Shown here: in pieces, positions 32,764 through 41,865 of the stretch
Layout: every line of letters begins with the position of its first letter
Numbering within the stretch: the stretch's first letter is position 1
Assembly (NCBI GenBank): GCA_946965045.2
Contig: OX337228.1
Coordinates: 2,790,001 to 2,854,000 of the forward strand
Length of the DNA: 64,000 bases
Direction of reading: 5' to 3'
Source: Epithemia pelagica
Lineage: Eukaryota; Bacillariophyta; Bacillariophyceae; Surirellales; Surirellaceae
Translations under genes and position numbers: made by a program
Notes under the pieces: model-generated
Told to the model about the DNA's origin: nothing
What the model saw: the letters and a program-made list of their open reading frames with translations, nothing else
The model's database searches: none

Positions 32764-35032
32764 ATGTCAACAGTTCAGCAGAAAGAAATTCGAGCAGCTC
32801 TGAGAAAGGTTGGCTTGACGAAGCTGGACGATGAAATCGTGAGCAAATGTAAGTGTTGTCCACGTCTATCGAATGCAGATACGACGATGTGTTCTCTGAC
32901 ATGCTGGTCTGATTTGGTGAAGGCGTCGCTCTGACGACTCAAATAAGGGTTTCGCCCAAGGAAATGGCTGTATGTTGGGATACTTTAAGTCTCAATCGAA
33001 ATCTGAATACTCTGGACAACCATAGTTTTGACGCTTTTCGTGCCGAACTCCTCAAACATGCCAATGTCAACTCCAACACAATCTCCACGACCCTGCGCAA
33101 ACGATCCACTCCTCCTTCTGTCACTCCTCCAGCCAAACGAGCACAACGTATGGATCAAAATGCTGATACTCCCAAACCAAGTGCGACGGCAACTTTGAAC
33201 GAACGACGAGTCAGTCTGAGCCCCGACGTCCCTGTCGCTCGTCGCTCTTCGTCCAGTTCGCTGTACGACGAACGAAAAGGGGTAGGCGAAGTCGTTCATT
33301 CCTGGAATCCAAACGAGTTGAAAGATGCTGGTGATGACGGGGGTAGCACGAAACAGTCTACAAAAAACACGCGATGTGTCATTACCAATGCCGACTTTGA
33401 CACAAACGTCAAGACGCGCTACCGACACATGAACCATACAGTGGAGGAAGTTGCCCGAATTCTGGACGGTCATTTAGTGCGATTGGGCGACGCCATGAAA
33501 GAAAAGTATGGACTGGGAGAAGATACGTCAAAGGATGCCAATGACTCTGGTATTGCTGTTTTGGAGGCGGTAGGAGTTCCAAGGCAGGACCCATTGTGTT
33601 GCATTGGACGAATCTGCAATGAAGTAAGTTTATCGTTCGACAACCCTGAGATTCCCATCAGGTACTCAAAGCAAAATCTGACAATGGAATTCTTTTTTCT
33701 CAGGCCCACGAAGGTCGCCTGAATTCAAGCTCGGTTCTCTTGGAAGGCTGTCGTGAAGAATCTGGTGGTACTCGCATCCAGCTGGACCTCTCCCAATTGC
33801 AGTCGAACAAAACACCGTTCTCCTTATTTCCTGGTCAAATCGTTGCCGTGGAAGGTCTCAATCTTTCCGGTAGAAACATGGTTGTCCACCGTGTTTGTGA
33901 AGGCACCCCACCCAAGAATATGCAAACAACAGCGGGGCAACTTCTCGAATTTCACCACGGCGACAATCATCAGGGTGGATCTCCTTTGAACATTATGGTA
34001 GTTTCGGGACCGTTTGCAACACAAGGTGGACTGAACTATCAACCTCTATGGGATTTTTTGTACAAGGTCCAGGCTACACGACCGGATGTGGTGGTAATGA
34101 CAGGCCCATTTGTGGACATGAGACAAGAAGCAGTCAAATCGGGACAAACCACGGTCCAAAACGAAGATGGCACCGAAACGCTTTTGCCATTCGAGTCCTT
34201 CTTTGCGGAGCAGATATCCTCTGTACTTCAGGAGTTTTTCGCCAACGACGATGTTACCACTCAGTTTGTTTTGGTACCCAGTTTGCACGATGCGACTGCT
34301 GAGTGGGTGTAAGTCACACGTATTGCAAATCCTAATCCATTGTTCTTATCACAGATGCCAACGCAAGGCTGTTCGCACTCAACACATCCTATTATTGTTT
34401 GCAGGTTTCCTCAAGCACCGTTCTCGGACACTGATTCAGGGGCACACAAAAGTAACGTTTCCAAAATACCCGGTGCAGGCAACCTGCTTGGGTTGGGCAC
34501 AATGGACTTGAATGCAGTTAATGCCACGACAGACTCTGGTGGAAGGCCGATTCAACGAGTTCACTACATGTCCAATCCATGTACGCTCAAAATCAACGAA
34601 TTGGTTCTTTGTGTATCATCGGCCGATGTCTTGTTTGATTTGGGAAGGACGGAAACAAATGGAAACTTGCCACCCGGTACCCGTATGGGCCGTCTTGCCG
34701 AACACCTTTTGATGCAACAAAACTTTTATCCTCTCTTTCCGGGAGGCAAGGGGACGAACTTAAACCTCAAGAAACTGAGTGAGTTGACCATGCCTTGTCA
34801 ACCGGATATTTTGATTACTCCCTCCAAGCTCGCTCCCTTTGCCCGTGCGGCCTTGGAGCAGACTGTGGTCGTCAATCCAGGCTTTTTGACCAAAGGGGAA
34901 ACGGGTGGAACCTATGCGACAATTCAAATCCACCCAATGAAACGTGAGACGCTCGAGAATGTTTCGAACGACGGGGTCGAACTGGACCATTCGGTCACCT
35001 CTCGATCCAGAGTGGATATCTTTCGTGTATAG
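32764..35032 (+). CDS. POLA2: DNA polymerase alpha subunit B
   Basis: Four exons, 32764-32848, 32923-33623, 33704-34308 and 34405-35032, give 672 residues; introns are 74, 80 and 96 bp. The first exon gives MSTVQQKEIRAALRKVGLTK. The OB and phosphoesterase-like parts are recognisable: GRLNSSSVLLEGCREESGGT, FSLFPGQIVAVEGLNLSG, NIMVVSGPFATQGGLNYQPL and DVVVMTGPFVD, then FVLVPSLHDATAEWV|FPQAPF and RIQ-like end HPMKRETLENV. The catalytic residues of the calcineurin-like fold are lost in this family and I see none here. The subunit holds the primase-polymerase alpha complex together at replication origins. Confidence 0.9.
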
Positions 35033-35392
35033 TCGTTTAACGTCGTATAACAATGGGATTTGAGAAACGATCACGTCTTTTGTCATTTATACTAGCACTT
35101 GACATAATAACCTAGACCCTACAAAAGACAAAGGTTGAAACTTGCGGCATTCATGTCTAGATGGTCCTAATTTATCTCCAGAACCCAAGTTATCTAGCAC
35201 TGGATACTTAATGCATCCCCAAACTCGTTTTCCACAAACAAAATGAAGGGATCCATATACCTTATTCCCTTCTGGATATCCCAAATCCCAACATGCCTCT
35301 CCCCCATTTAAACGTTCATGAAACCATGGGTGGCATGGCCATGGACCGCACCGTGCAGGTCTGAGGAAATACAGTGCTTCTGTCCGTTTTTT
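35033..35392. other. Convergent spacer, no gene seen
   Basis: The 360 bp between the stops of POLA2 and the YbjN gene is AT-richer than the flanks and contains T-rich and A-rich tracts that could hold polyadenylation signals. No frame with family character is present. Confidence 0.4.
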
Positions 35393-35959
35393 TTAGTCGG
35401 TGGGTTGTGGTGGTGGATTATTGATATCATGGAGGGCTTCTTCTGGTTTTTTATTGGCGTACTGAATGGCCATGACCCCAGGAAAGAACTTGTCCATGGT
35501 ATTCATGGCCACACCCACCATTTGTCGAACCATTTCGACCGAGAGTTTGGATTCTTTGACAATGGCAGACACTTTGAAACGAATTTCTCCATCTTTGGCA
35601 TCTAAATCAAAGTGTCCGAGCATGACATTGTAGTTGATCCTCATAAAGTATTCGGCAATGGCCGTCCGATGGATTTCGTCCACCTTGGTGGGACTTGTGT
35701 AGTAGACGGCAAAGATCTCGTCGTCGAGATCCATGCTTAACAAAACACGGTAATTGGACGTGTCGCCGTTCATTCCAAACGTGATCATGGGAATGTTGGG
35801 TTGACATTGTGCTTCGGGAATATCACCGTATTTGAGACCCCACGAGTCCAAGGCTTGCTTGACAACCTTGACCATGGGTCGGGTTTCCGTCGTATGGGGA
35901 AGCGGAGCCGTCTCAGCGACTGCTGTCTCGGATTCCTTCGGTTCCAATCCTTCCGTCAT
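35393..35959 (-). CDS. YbjN-domain protein
   Basis: Single exon of 188 residues. The body matches the YbjN/type III secretion chaperone-like fold: SNYRVLLSMDLDDEIFAVYY, VDEIHRTAIAEYFMRINYNV, LGHFDLDAKDGEIRFKVSAI and VEMVRQMVGVAMNTMDKFFP. In bacteria YbjN is tied to stress and motility control, but eukaryotic members have no assigned role. The gene is convergent with POLA2. Its start faces the transposon: the target duplication begins 375 bp upstream of its ATG, so the element entered its promoter side. Confidence 0.7.
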   Translation of the reverse strand: MTEGLEPKESETAVAETAPLPHTTETRPMVKVVKQALDSWGLKYGDIPEAQCQPNIPMITFGMNGDTSNYRVLLSMDLDDEIFAVYYTSPTKVDEIHRTAIAEYFMRINYNVMLGHFDLDAKDGEIRFKVSAIVKESKLSVEMVRQMVGVAMNTMDKFFPGVMAIQYANKKPEEALHDINNPPPQPTD

Positions 35960-36334
35960 GGTGCTTTAGTCCGTTTGGGTGTGAATGTGATGAATAATGC
36001 AACGCCAGTGACAACCAATGTGATTGTGGATGGAGCGAAACAATGATCCAAGGAAATCCCCAATCGCACTACACACAAGAACCAATCGCGCATCTGCGCG
36101 AAATCCACGTCTCACGCAAGTTATGGGCTTGCTAGCTCTAGTAGTAGTTAGCTCATCCGCACAACTATCCGCACTCTTATCTCTAATGATGCTTGATCTA
36201 CTCATACTCTACCTCTCATTCTCGGACGTCTGAACGAATCCGGGGGACGCTCGAGCGGGAAGCAGTGCCTTTGTACAATTTTCACTATTCATTTGAGTCA
36301 TATAACCGCTACATACCGTCATTTTTTGTCCTTG

Positions 36335-36344
36335 GGTCTTCTGG
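36335..36344. repeat. Left target-site duplication (GGTCTTCTGG)
   Basis: The ten bases immediately outside the left terminus (TACCCCC...) are identical to the ten immediately outside the right terminus at 44219-44228. Confidence 0.9.
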
Positions 36345-36447
36345 TACCCCCTAGCGGAAGGGTGAGTCCTGCTCGTGAATGGGTAAGGGTGCAATCTGAT
36401 ACTCACCCCCAAGGCGCGACTTGGATTTCTCGACTTTGACAAAAACT
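36345..36447 (+). repeat. Left terminal inverted repeat
   Basis: The first 27 bp match the right end exactly; two further blocks match within about 100 bp. Inside this repeat GGGTGAGT (near 36360) is itself inverted as ACTCACCC (near 36401), so each end can fold on itself. Confidence 0.9.
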
Positions 36448-36477
36448 CTCATCCTTATCACTGCATCCACCACGGTG

Positions 36478-36499
36478 GGTGGAGGTGCAACCCTCCACC
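36478..36499 (+). promoter_or_regulatory. Perfect hairpin directly before the ATG of the large transposon gene
   Basis: GGTGGAGG at 36478-36485 and CCTCCACC at 36492-36499 form an 8-bp stem with a 6-nt loop (TGCAAC). The ATG at 36500 follows without a gap. In mRNA this could hinder initiation; the effect is inferred, the pairing is seen. Confidence 0.6.
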
Positions 36500-39400
36500 A
36501 TGTCATCGTCGAAGTCTTCTTCATCGCACAAGCGTCACCGTCGGTCACAACACCAGGTTAGAGAGCATTTCGGCGACCCCGTGCCAACGGACACATCCAT
36601 TCCAAGCAGTATTCAAGCCACCAATAAACACCCAGAAATCGCCAAAACTCAGCAAGCTTCTTCCTCTCGTCCACCCAAACCTGCTCCTGCTCCTAATGCT
36701 CCCCCAAGTGGTCCTTCCCCTCCCTCTGTTCCACCCATGGCTTCGAGAAGTGACTCAGACTTCAGCGATCATGCTCCCCACCTACCCGACTACTTTGATT
36801 CAAGTGGCTCTGACAACGAAGATGAATACCACACTCCCAGTGTCAAACCAGCGGTTCCACCCACAGCAATGAACAATACCAATAACTCTGAACCGTCGAC
36901 CTTCCTTGCTAGTTCCGCGGCCAGTGATTTATCCACCATCCCCTCGACATCAGACCGGAGTCTTAAGGATCCTCCCCAACCTCCCACACAATCAACTTCA
37001 TTCTCCACCGCCTTTCCCTTGTCGAACGTTGCTTCGCCGGCCAATCCTTTGCCCAGTACCTACACACGTCCTTCGAATCCAGAAAGCGCCAACCCCTCTA
37101 TGCACACAAAGGTTTCGTCGTTCTCTTTCAACGTATGGCACCGTCAACAATCCTTCGGGCCTTTCCAGTTTGGAACACAATCTTCTCCACCAAAACAATT
37201 GAACCTTCTACCAGCAATAGAAGACGAAGCAAATGCCCCAGCCTCTGTCTCCAATCCCAGCAACAACAACCCCCCTGCGACCAATCCCACAAGCCAATCG
37301 TCACCAGCATCAAGCACTACATTGGCACCAACACAAGAAGCGCCTCCAACAGAAGAATCGTCTCCAACAACACAAGAAGCGCCTCCAACCCAGCCACCCA
37401 CTGAACGTGATGCTCCCCTTCTAACGCGCGTTGTTCCAAGTCGTAAACCCAACAATCCTAATATGAAAAGTGTAATTCGGAATATATCGGAAGGAATGTA
37501 TTACATTCCCCTACGTCGGATGGATCCTTTCCCTTGCAGAAACCCTGGTCCCTCAACGACAAATGCTCCATTGATGATTGCTTCTCCCAACCCTTCTCCC
37601 CAACAACGGTTGTCCCTTTCCTTGGTGAAAAACAACTGCGCCCAGATAATGAAAAGGGCGAAAAACTACACTGATGGTATGTCCCGTTCACCCACTGGTG
37701 TTTCTAAGCAACGGCGATTCCAAGAGACGAATAAAAAACGGAAACACAGAGACAGCAACACGGCCGATGCTGTTTCCGACTCGACCACCAACAATCCAAC
37801 ACAGTCGGCCGAGCCTCTGCCACAACTGCCAATAGTGACATCGTTTGCTATGCGAACCTTGCTCCTTGAAGACGTATGGTTTTTGAAGGAAGGCTCTGCC
37901 GTTGTTCTATTCTTCCATGACGAGAGTCTTCCGCCGAAATATAGTAAGAAATGGTTGAATGTCTCCAAGGTCACCGAGCAACAAGGATACATGCCAGTAG
38001 TATCCTGTCAAGGCCGTAAATACAAGCAGCTTACTGGATGGGTGCACCGCAATCGAGATCTAAAAGAACAACTGCACGGTCCGAGAACATACGAGCAAGT
38101 ACGTGCGGCCATGCAAGAGTTTCACCAACACGGTTTGCACATCAAGTTTCCTATCTTTACATCACAGGTTTCATTCAACCTATGTACACCGCCCCTGCAA
38201 TGCATGGAGGCACTGTTGACCTGGTTCGAGGTCTTTCAGTTTCCCCAGAGCGTATTCCTTCAATCCGACTACCATCCCGAACGCAACTGGCTCGCAACCT
38301 TTCGGACACTCAAAGATACTGGAGGGGACGACCACTCTACCCTACTCCATCGGGTTGTACAAGAGACCACGGGTGATAGGTTCATGTTGTCGGAAATGAA
38401 ATGTGTTTGGGAGCGATGCAAGTACAACAAAAAGCTGGCTGCTGGAAAGGAAGACTATCTTCGCGCTATTGATACGATCCGTGAAGAAGCCGCCAATGCA
38501 CCGCCTCCACCGTTCATCATGCCCGATGTTGTCAAGCCTTTCTGCGAGTATGTTGACAAACGCATACTCGAGAGGATGGATGATTGTTTTGGACGGTTTA
38601 CAAACATTTTCGAGAAGTTCCTTTCGGAACACGAGACGAGGGCATTGGCAAACGAATTCGAACGCCAACTTCCAACTCATTTCAGTACATTGATGGGTCT
38701 TAGTGGATACACGGAGAAGCTGCAAAAATTGGATTCGGCCGACACCAAACCAGGCCATGCCCTCATGCTTCGTCTCCGTTTTGCTTTGGATGTCTTCTTT
38801 CAGTTTGTAGTCCGCGTCCGTAAACAGAATAATCACCGCCTTGTGCCTTTCGGGATGCTCTTCGCTTTGGCACAGTACGCTGGTGGACATCCACTGCTGG
38901 CAACCCAGATTCCGGTTTGGATGGGACTGTCTGTGTCAAAACGTACCATGGAACGACGTCTCGAGCAGTTGTTCGATGGGTATGAGAATCAATCCAAGCG
39001 GGCCATACGCCGATGCACCAGTCTCCTATGTGTGTTCGACAATCTGCAGGCCGGTAGGAAATTGCAGTTCCAGGATGGACAGAGCTCCGTGTTCACCCGG
39101 GTCACAGCAAGATTCCTAATGACAATGTATTTGTCAGACTTTCCGGACTGGGTATTAACCTTCATTCAACGTCCAACCCTTACCTTCATCGAACAGTCCA
39201 TTCCGGCACCATTGAACATGCCAACGTTCGAGCTTGAACCCAAAACTACTCCAATGTATGATATTCTCAATTCTCTGGTCCAGGGGAGCTGGAAATCGGA
39301 CACCAACCCGATAGGAAATCCGTTTGATTGTTCCGGTAAACGCGTGCGCTATTATATGCAGCTCCGCTATTGTTGTCGAGAATTGTCAGTGGTGAGAAGG

Positions 39401-41839
39401 TACCTGTCTACCAGGCGCCGCAAGGGGACTAACCAAGAAGTCGACTATACGCTGCAACCTACTCCATTTGCCCGGAACCCAACCCGCACTGCTGTGTCCA
39501 ATGCCATGATCAGGCTTCGTAAGAATAGAAACGCCAATCTATTTGCTTTGGCAAAACAATTTCCGTGCAGAGTTGTTCGGACGTGGCGTGCTGATCCTCC
39601 CGTGGCGGAATTGCTCCTGTTGCCCGTCTCTGTTCTCGACGAAACAACAAAAACTGGCGCCTCCGGAATCCTTCTTGATTTCATGGTACTTCACGGCTTG
39701 TTAACATGGAACGTAACAAGTCAAATGTATGAACCAAAAGAAGGGTGGGACGAGAAATGGCTGTTCATAGTTGGCGACGGTCTATCTATTGATAGACTCT
39801 TCCAATTTTTCGACGATATTATGGGCATCTTGGACGCCAAGTTGGTTTCTTTCCGACATGCTTATCGACAGGCAATGAACATTACTCAAGTTGTTCACCG
39901 TATCGTCCCTATTAACGGCGATTTGCATGTCAGGTTTCACATGCTTGATGTCGTTTACCGCCTATTCTATGGCGGTTTTTTACAGGTTGTGCAATACCGA
40001 CTCCAATGGAAGCGCCTTGATCCGTACGATGTTTCAAACAGCTACCGCCTGTGTCATCGTCTTGCGGTCCTTGTTTATGAAGAGCTTCAGCGGCTTATGA
40101 TTGACCTTTACCTACTGAAAGGTTTTTCTATGAGCAAGTTCGACGAACTCATGCATTTCGGTGGTGAGGAATCTGTTGCTGTATTCATCTCAAAAGATTA
40201 TGTGGACTATTTGAATCGACAAGTACGAGAATCCAAGAATTGGTTACAGCGCTTCCTCTGTAACTACTTGCTGCTCATGCGGAAGTACTTGACGTTTTGG
40301 GAAGCCGAGCATCAGGGTGATAGTATTACTATGGAGGCCGTTATAGTGGACTATCTGCCATTCTGGTACATAACCAAGAAGCATGTATCCTTCAGTACAC
40401 AGCTGAGGTTGATAGAACTATACTATCATCGGTTGCCGATCTCGGTCTTGCAACAAATACGGATAAATCGCACGAAACGGCAAACACCTGGCAGCAATGC
40501 GTCGCTATATTCTACTGAAAGCGCTTTGGACCAAATTATGGAAAGGCTCATGCCATTTTTTAAGAGCATGAGCCATAATGGTACCGAGGCTGCTTTTGTG
40601 AAAGCCTCCAAAATGCTTACCGCCTGTCAAAGGGCTAAGCATTTTGTCGAGTTCTACACTCGGACAAGAAGCGATGCCGAATATGAACTGGCAGAGCGTC
40701 AGAAAGAAGACATGCCCGAAGAAACCAATAGTCCATTAGTGGATCCAGGACAACGACGCAAGACCACCACGTCACCATCTAGGCGATTGAATCGAGTCCT
40801 TATCACGGAATTGCTCACATTAGCTAAATGCCATGAGGTACGCCCTGATCAGGCATGGCCGATGGACGAAGACTGCTTTTGGAGGGCCCTCGACCAAACA
40901 ACACTGCAGGTACACAAGAAAGTATCTCGGCTGGGACAAGGTCAAGTGGAGAAGGACGCTACAGATAAATATGTTATGGTCCAGGTGAACCATATGATGG
41001 CAGGCAGATCTAAACGGCGAGCCAAAACCAATGTTGATAATGTGGACGACGACGGAGGAGGGAAAGCTGCTACAGATGAAAATAATGAGGACGAGGAGTC
41101 GACCGTCGTAGATTTGGAACAAGAAATGAAAGACATGGACGGAGACACTGCAACAGTCGTAGATGACATATCGGTTTTCTCCGACGACGATGGTGGCATC
41201 GTTGAGATCTTGAATGACCCAGCAATCTATGGCACACAGCCACAATCGTTTATGGAACCGGTTTCCTGTATGGTAGACGACGACGGGGACAATGTGAACG
41301 GAATGCCTGACGGTGAAACGGAGGACGACGCCATACAGGAGACGCAGATGGAGGATTTGGCAGTCCAGGAAGATGCAGATGAGATAGCAGGAGAGGTCCC
41401 GGATGAAGATGATGAAGATGACGATAGAAGTGAAGAAAGAGCGGAGAATGAGGCTGAAGAAGGAGCCAAGAAAGGGCCTACAAAGGAGGGAGACAACGAA
41501 GAACCATTGAAGTTGATGAAGAAAAAGGGAGTGACAGGAATGAAGGTAGTGGAAATGAATCCACTGTCTTCTGTGGATATCGTTGCCCGTGCCTTGCATG
41601 ATATGGCCGAGAAGAATGTCATTAACGCCAGGCAACGAGACGCTGATCGAAAAGAACGGGAGCACCACTTCCTGCGCCGGAAACTGTACAATCGCTTGGA
41701 AGCTATGGAACAAGACACTGTGCACATGGATGATTGGGGCGACGATGGAGATAGTATGGAGGAAGCAGCGTCAGATACAGAGCGATTGGACGAGGCACTT
41801 GAGTTGTTTGAAGTATACAAACATGAAAGGGGAGGTTAG
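36500..41839 (+). CDS. Large transposon protein, probable transposase (DUF6589-like pattern)
   Basis: Intronless, 1,779 residues from ATG 36500. Residues 1-430 are Ser/Pro/Thr/Asn-rich and low in complexity. The middle (about 440-1390) is compact and hydrophobic. It shows LLCVFDNLQAG near residue 846, FIVGDGLSIDRLFQFFDD near 1091 and PINGDLHVRFHMLDVVYR near 1140, in the same order as the D-N, G-D-Q and loop blocks I associate with DUF6589-type proteins, which are repeat-borne in fungi and animals. These Asp residues are my candidates for a metal-binding site; the assignment is by eye. The C-terminal 300 residues are strongly acidic, then basic. Position within perfect transposon borders supports a transposition role. 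An unrelated structural protein is the alternative. Confidence 0.6.
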   Translation: MSSSKSSSSHKRHRRSQHQVREHFGDPVPTDTSIPSSIQATNKHPEIAKTQQASSSRPPKPAPAPNAPPSGPSPPSVPPMASRSDSDFSDHAPHLPDYFDSSGSDNEDEYHTPSVKPAVPPTAMNNTNNSEPSTFLASSAASDLSTIPSTSDRSLKDPPQPPTQSTSFSTAFPLSNVASPANPLPSTYTRPSNPESANPSMHTKVSSFSFNVWHRQQSFGPFQFGTQSSPPKQLNLLPAIEDEANAPASVSNPSNNNPPATNPTSQSSPASSTTLAPTQEAPPTEESSPTTQEAPPTQPPTERDAPLLTRVVPSRKPNNPNMKSVIRNISEGMYYIPLRRMDPFPCRNPGPSTTNAPLMIASPNPSPQQRLSLSLVKNNCAQIMKRAKNYTDGMSRSPTGVSKQRRFQETNKKRKHRDSNTADAVSDSTTNNPTQSAEPLPQLPIVTSFAMRTLLLEDVWFLKEGSAVVLFFHDESLPPKYSKKWLNVSKVTEQQGYMPVVSCQGRKYKQLTGWVHRNRDLKEQLHGPRTYEQVRAAMQEFHQHGLHIKFPIFTSQVSFNLCTPPLQCMEALLTWFEVFQFPQSVFLQSDYHPERNWLATFRTLKDTGGDDHSTLLHRVVQETTGDRFMLSEMKCVWERCKYNKKLAAGKEDYLRAIDTIREEAANAPPPPFIMPDVVKPFCEYVDKRILERMDDCFGRFTNIFEKFLSEHETRALANEFERQLPTHFSTLMGLSGYTEKLQKLDSADTKPGHALMLRLRFALDVFFQFVVRVRKQNNHRLVPFGMLFALAQYAGGHPLLATQIPVWMGLSVSKRTMERRLEQLFDGYENQSKRAIRRCTSLLCVFDNLQAGRKLQFQDGQSSVFTRVTARFLMTMYLSDFPDWVLTFIQRPTLTFIEQSIPAPLNMPTFELEPKTTPMYDILNSLVQGSWKSDTNPIGNPFDCSGKRVRYYMQLRYCCRELSVVRRYLSTRRRKGTNQEVDYTLQPTPFARNPTRTAVSNAMIRLRKNRNANLFALAKQFPCRVVRTWRADPPVAELLLLPVSVLDETTKTGASGILLDFMVLHGLLTWNVTSQMYEPKEGWDEKWLFIVGDGLSIDRLFQFFDDIMGILDAKLVSFRHAYRQAMNITQVVHRIVPINGDLHVRFHMLDVVYRLFYGGFLQVVQYRLQWKRLDPYDVSNSYRLCHRLAVLVYEELQRLMIDLYLLKGFSMSKFDELMHFGGEESVAVFISKDYVDYLNRQVRESKNWLQRFLCNYLLLMRKYLTFWEAEHQGDSITMEAVIVDYLPFWYITKKHVSFSTQLRLIELYYHRLPISVLQQIRINRTKRQTPGSNASLYSTESALDQIMERLMPFFKSMSHNGTEAAFVKASKMLTACQRAKHFVEFYTRTRSDAEYELAERQKEDMPEETNSPLVDPGQRRKTTTSPSRRLNRVLITELLTLAKCHEVRPDQAWPMDEDCFWRALDQTTLQVHKKVSRLGQGQVEKDATDKYVMVQVNHMMAGRSKRRAKTNVDNVDDDGGGKAATDENNEDEESTVVDLEQEMKDMDGDTATVVDDISVFSDDDGGIVEILNDPAIYGTQPQSFMEPVSCMVDDDGDNVNGMPDGETEDDAIQETQMEDLAVQEDADEIAGEVPDEDDEDDDRSEERAENEAEEGAKKGPTKEGDNEEPLKLMKKKGVTGMKVVEMNPLSSVDIVARALHDMAEKNVINARQRDADRKEREHHFLRRKLYNRLEAMEQDTVHMDDWGDDGDSMEEAASDTERLDEALELFEVYKHERGG

Positions 41840-41865
41840 TAAATAGTTTGGTTAAGTACTAGTAG

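Noticed and set aside
36335-36346. Reading the transposon borders as CCCCC with a TA target duplication
   Set aside because: The ten bases beyond TA are also duplicated exactly, so TA belongs to the terminus and the duplication is 10 bp.
40820-41725. Minus-strand frame of 301 codons inside the large transposon gene
   Set aside because: Antisense to the acidic, low-complexity tail of the large protein; its hydrophobic Phe/Leu/Val-rich look is the complement of Asp/Glu codons.
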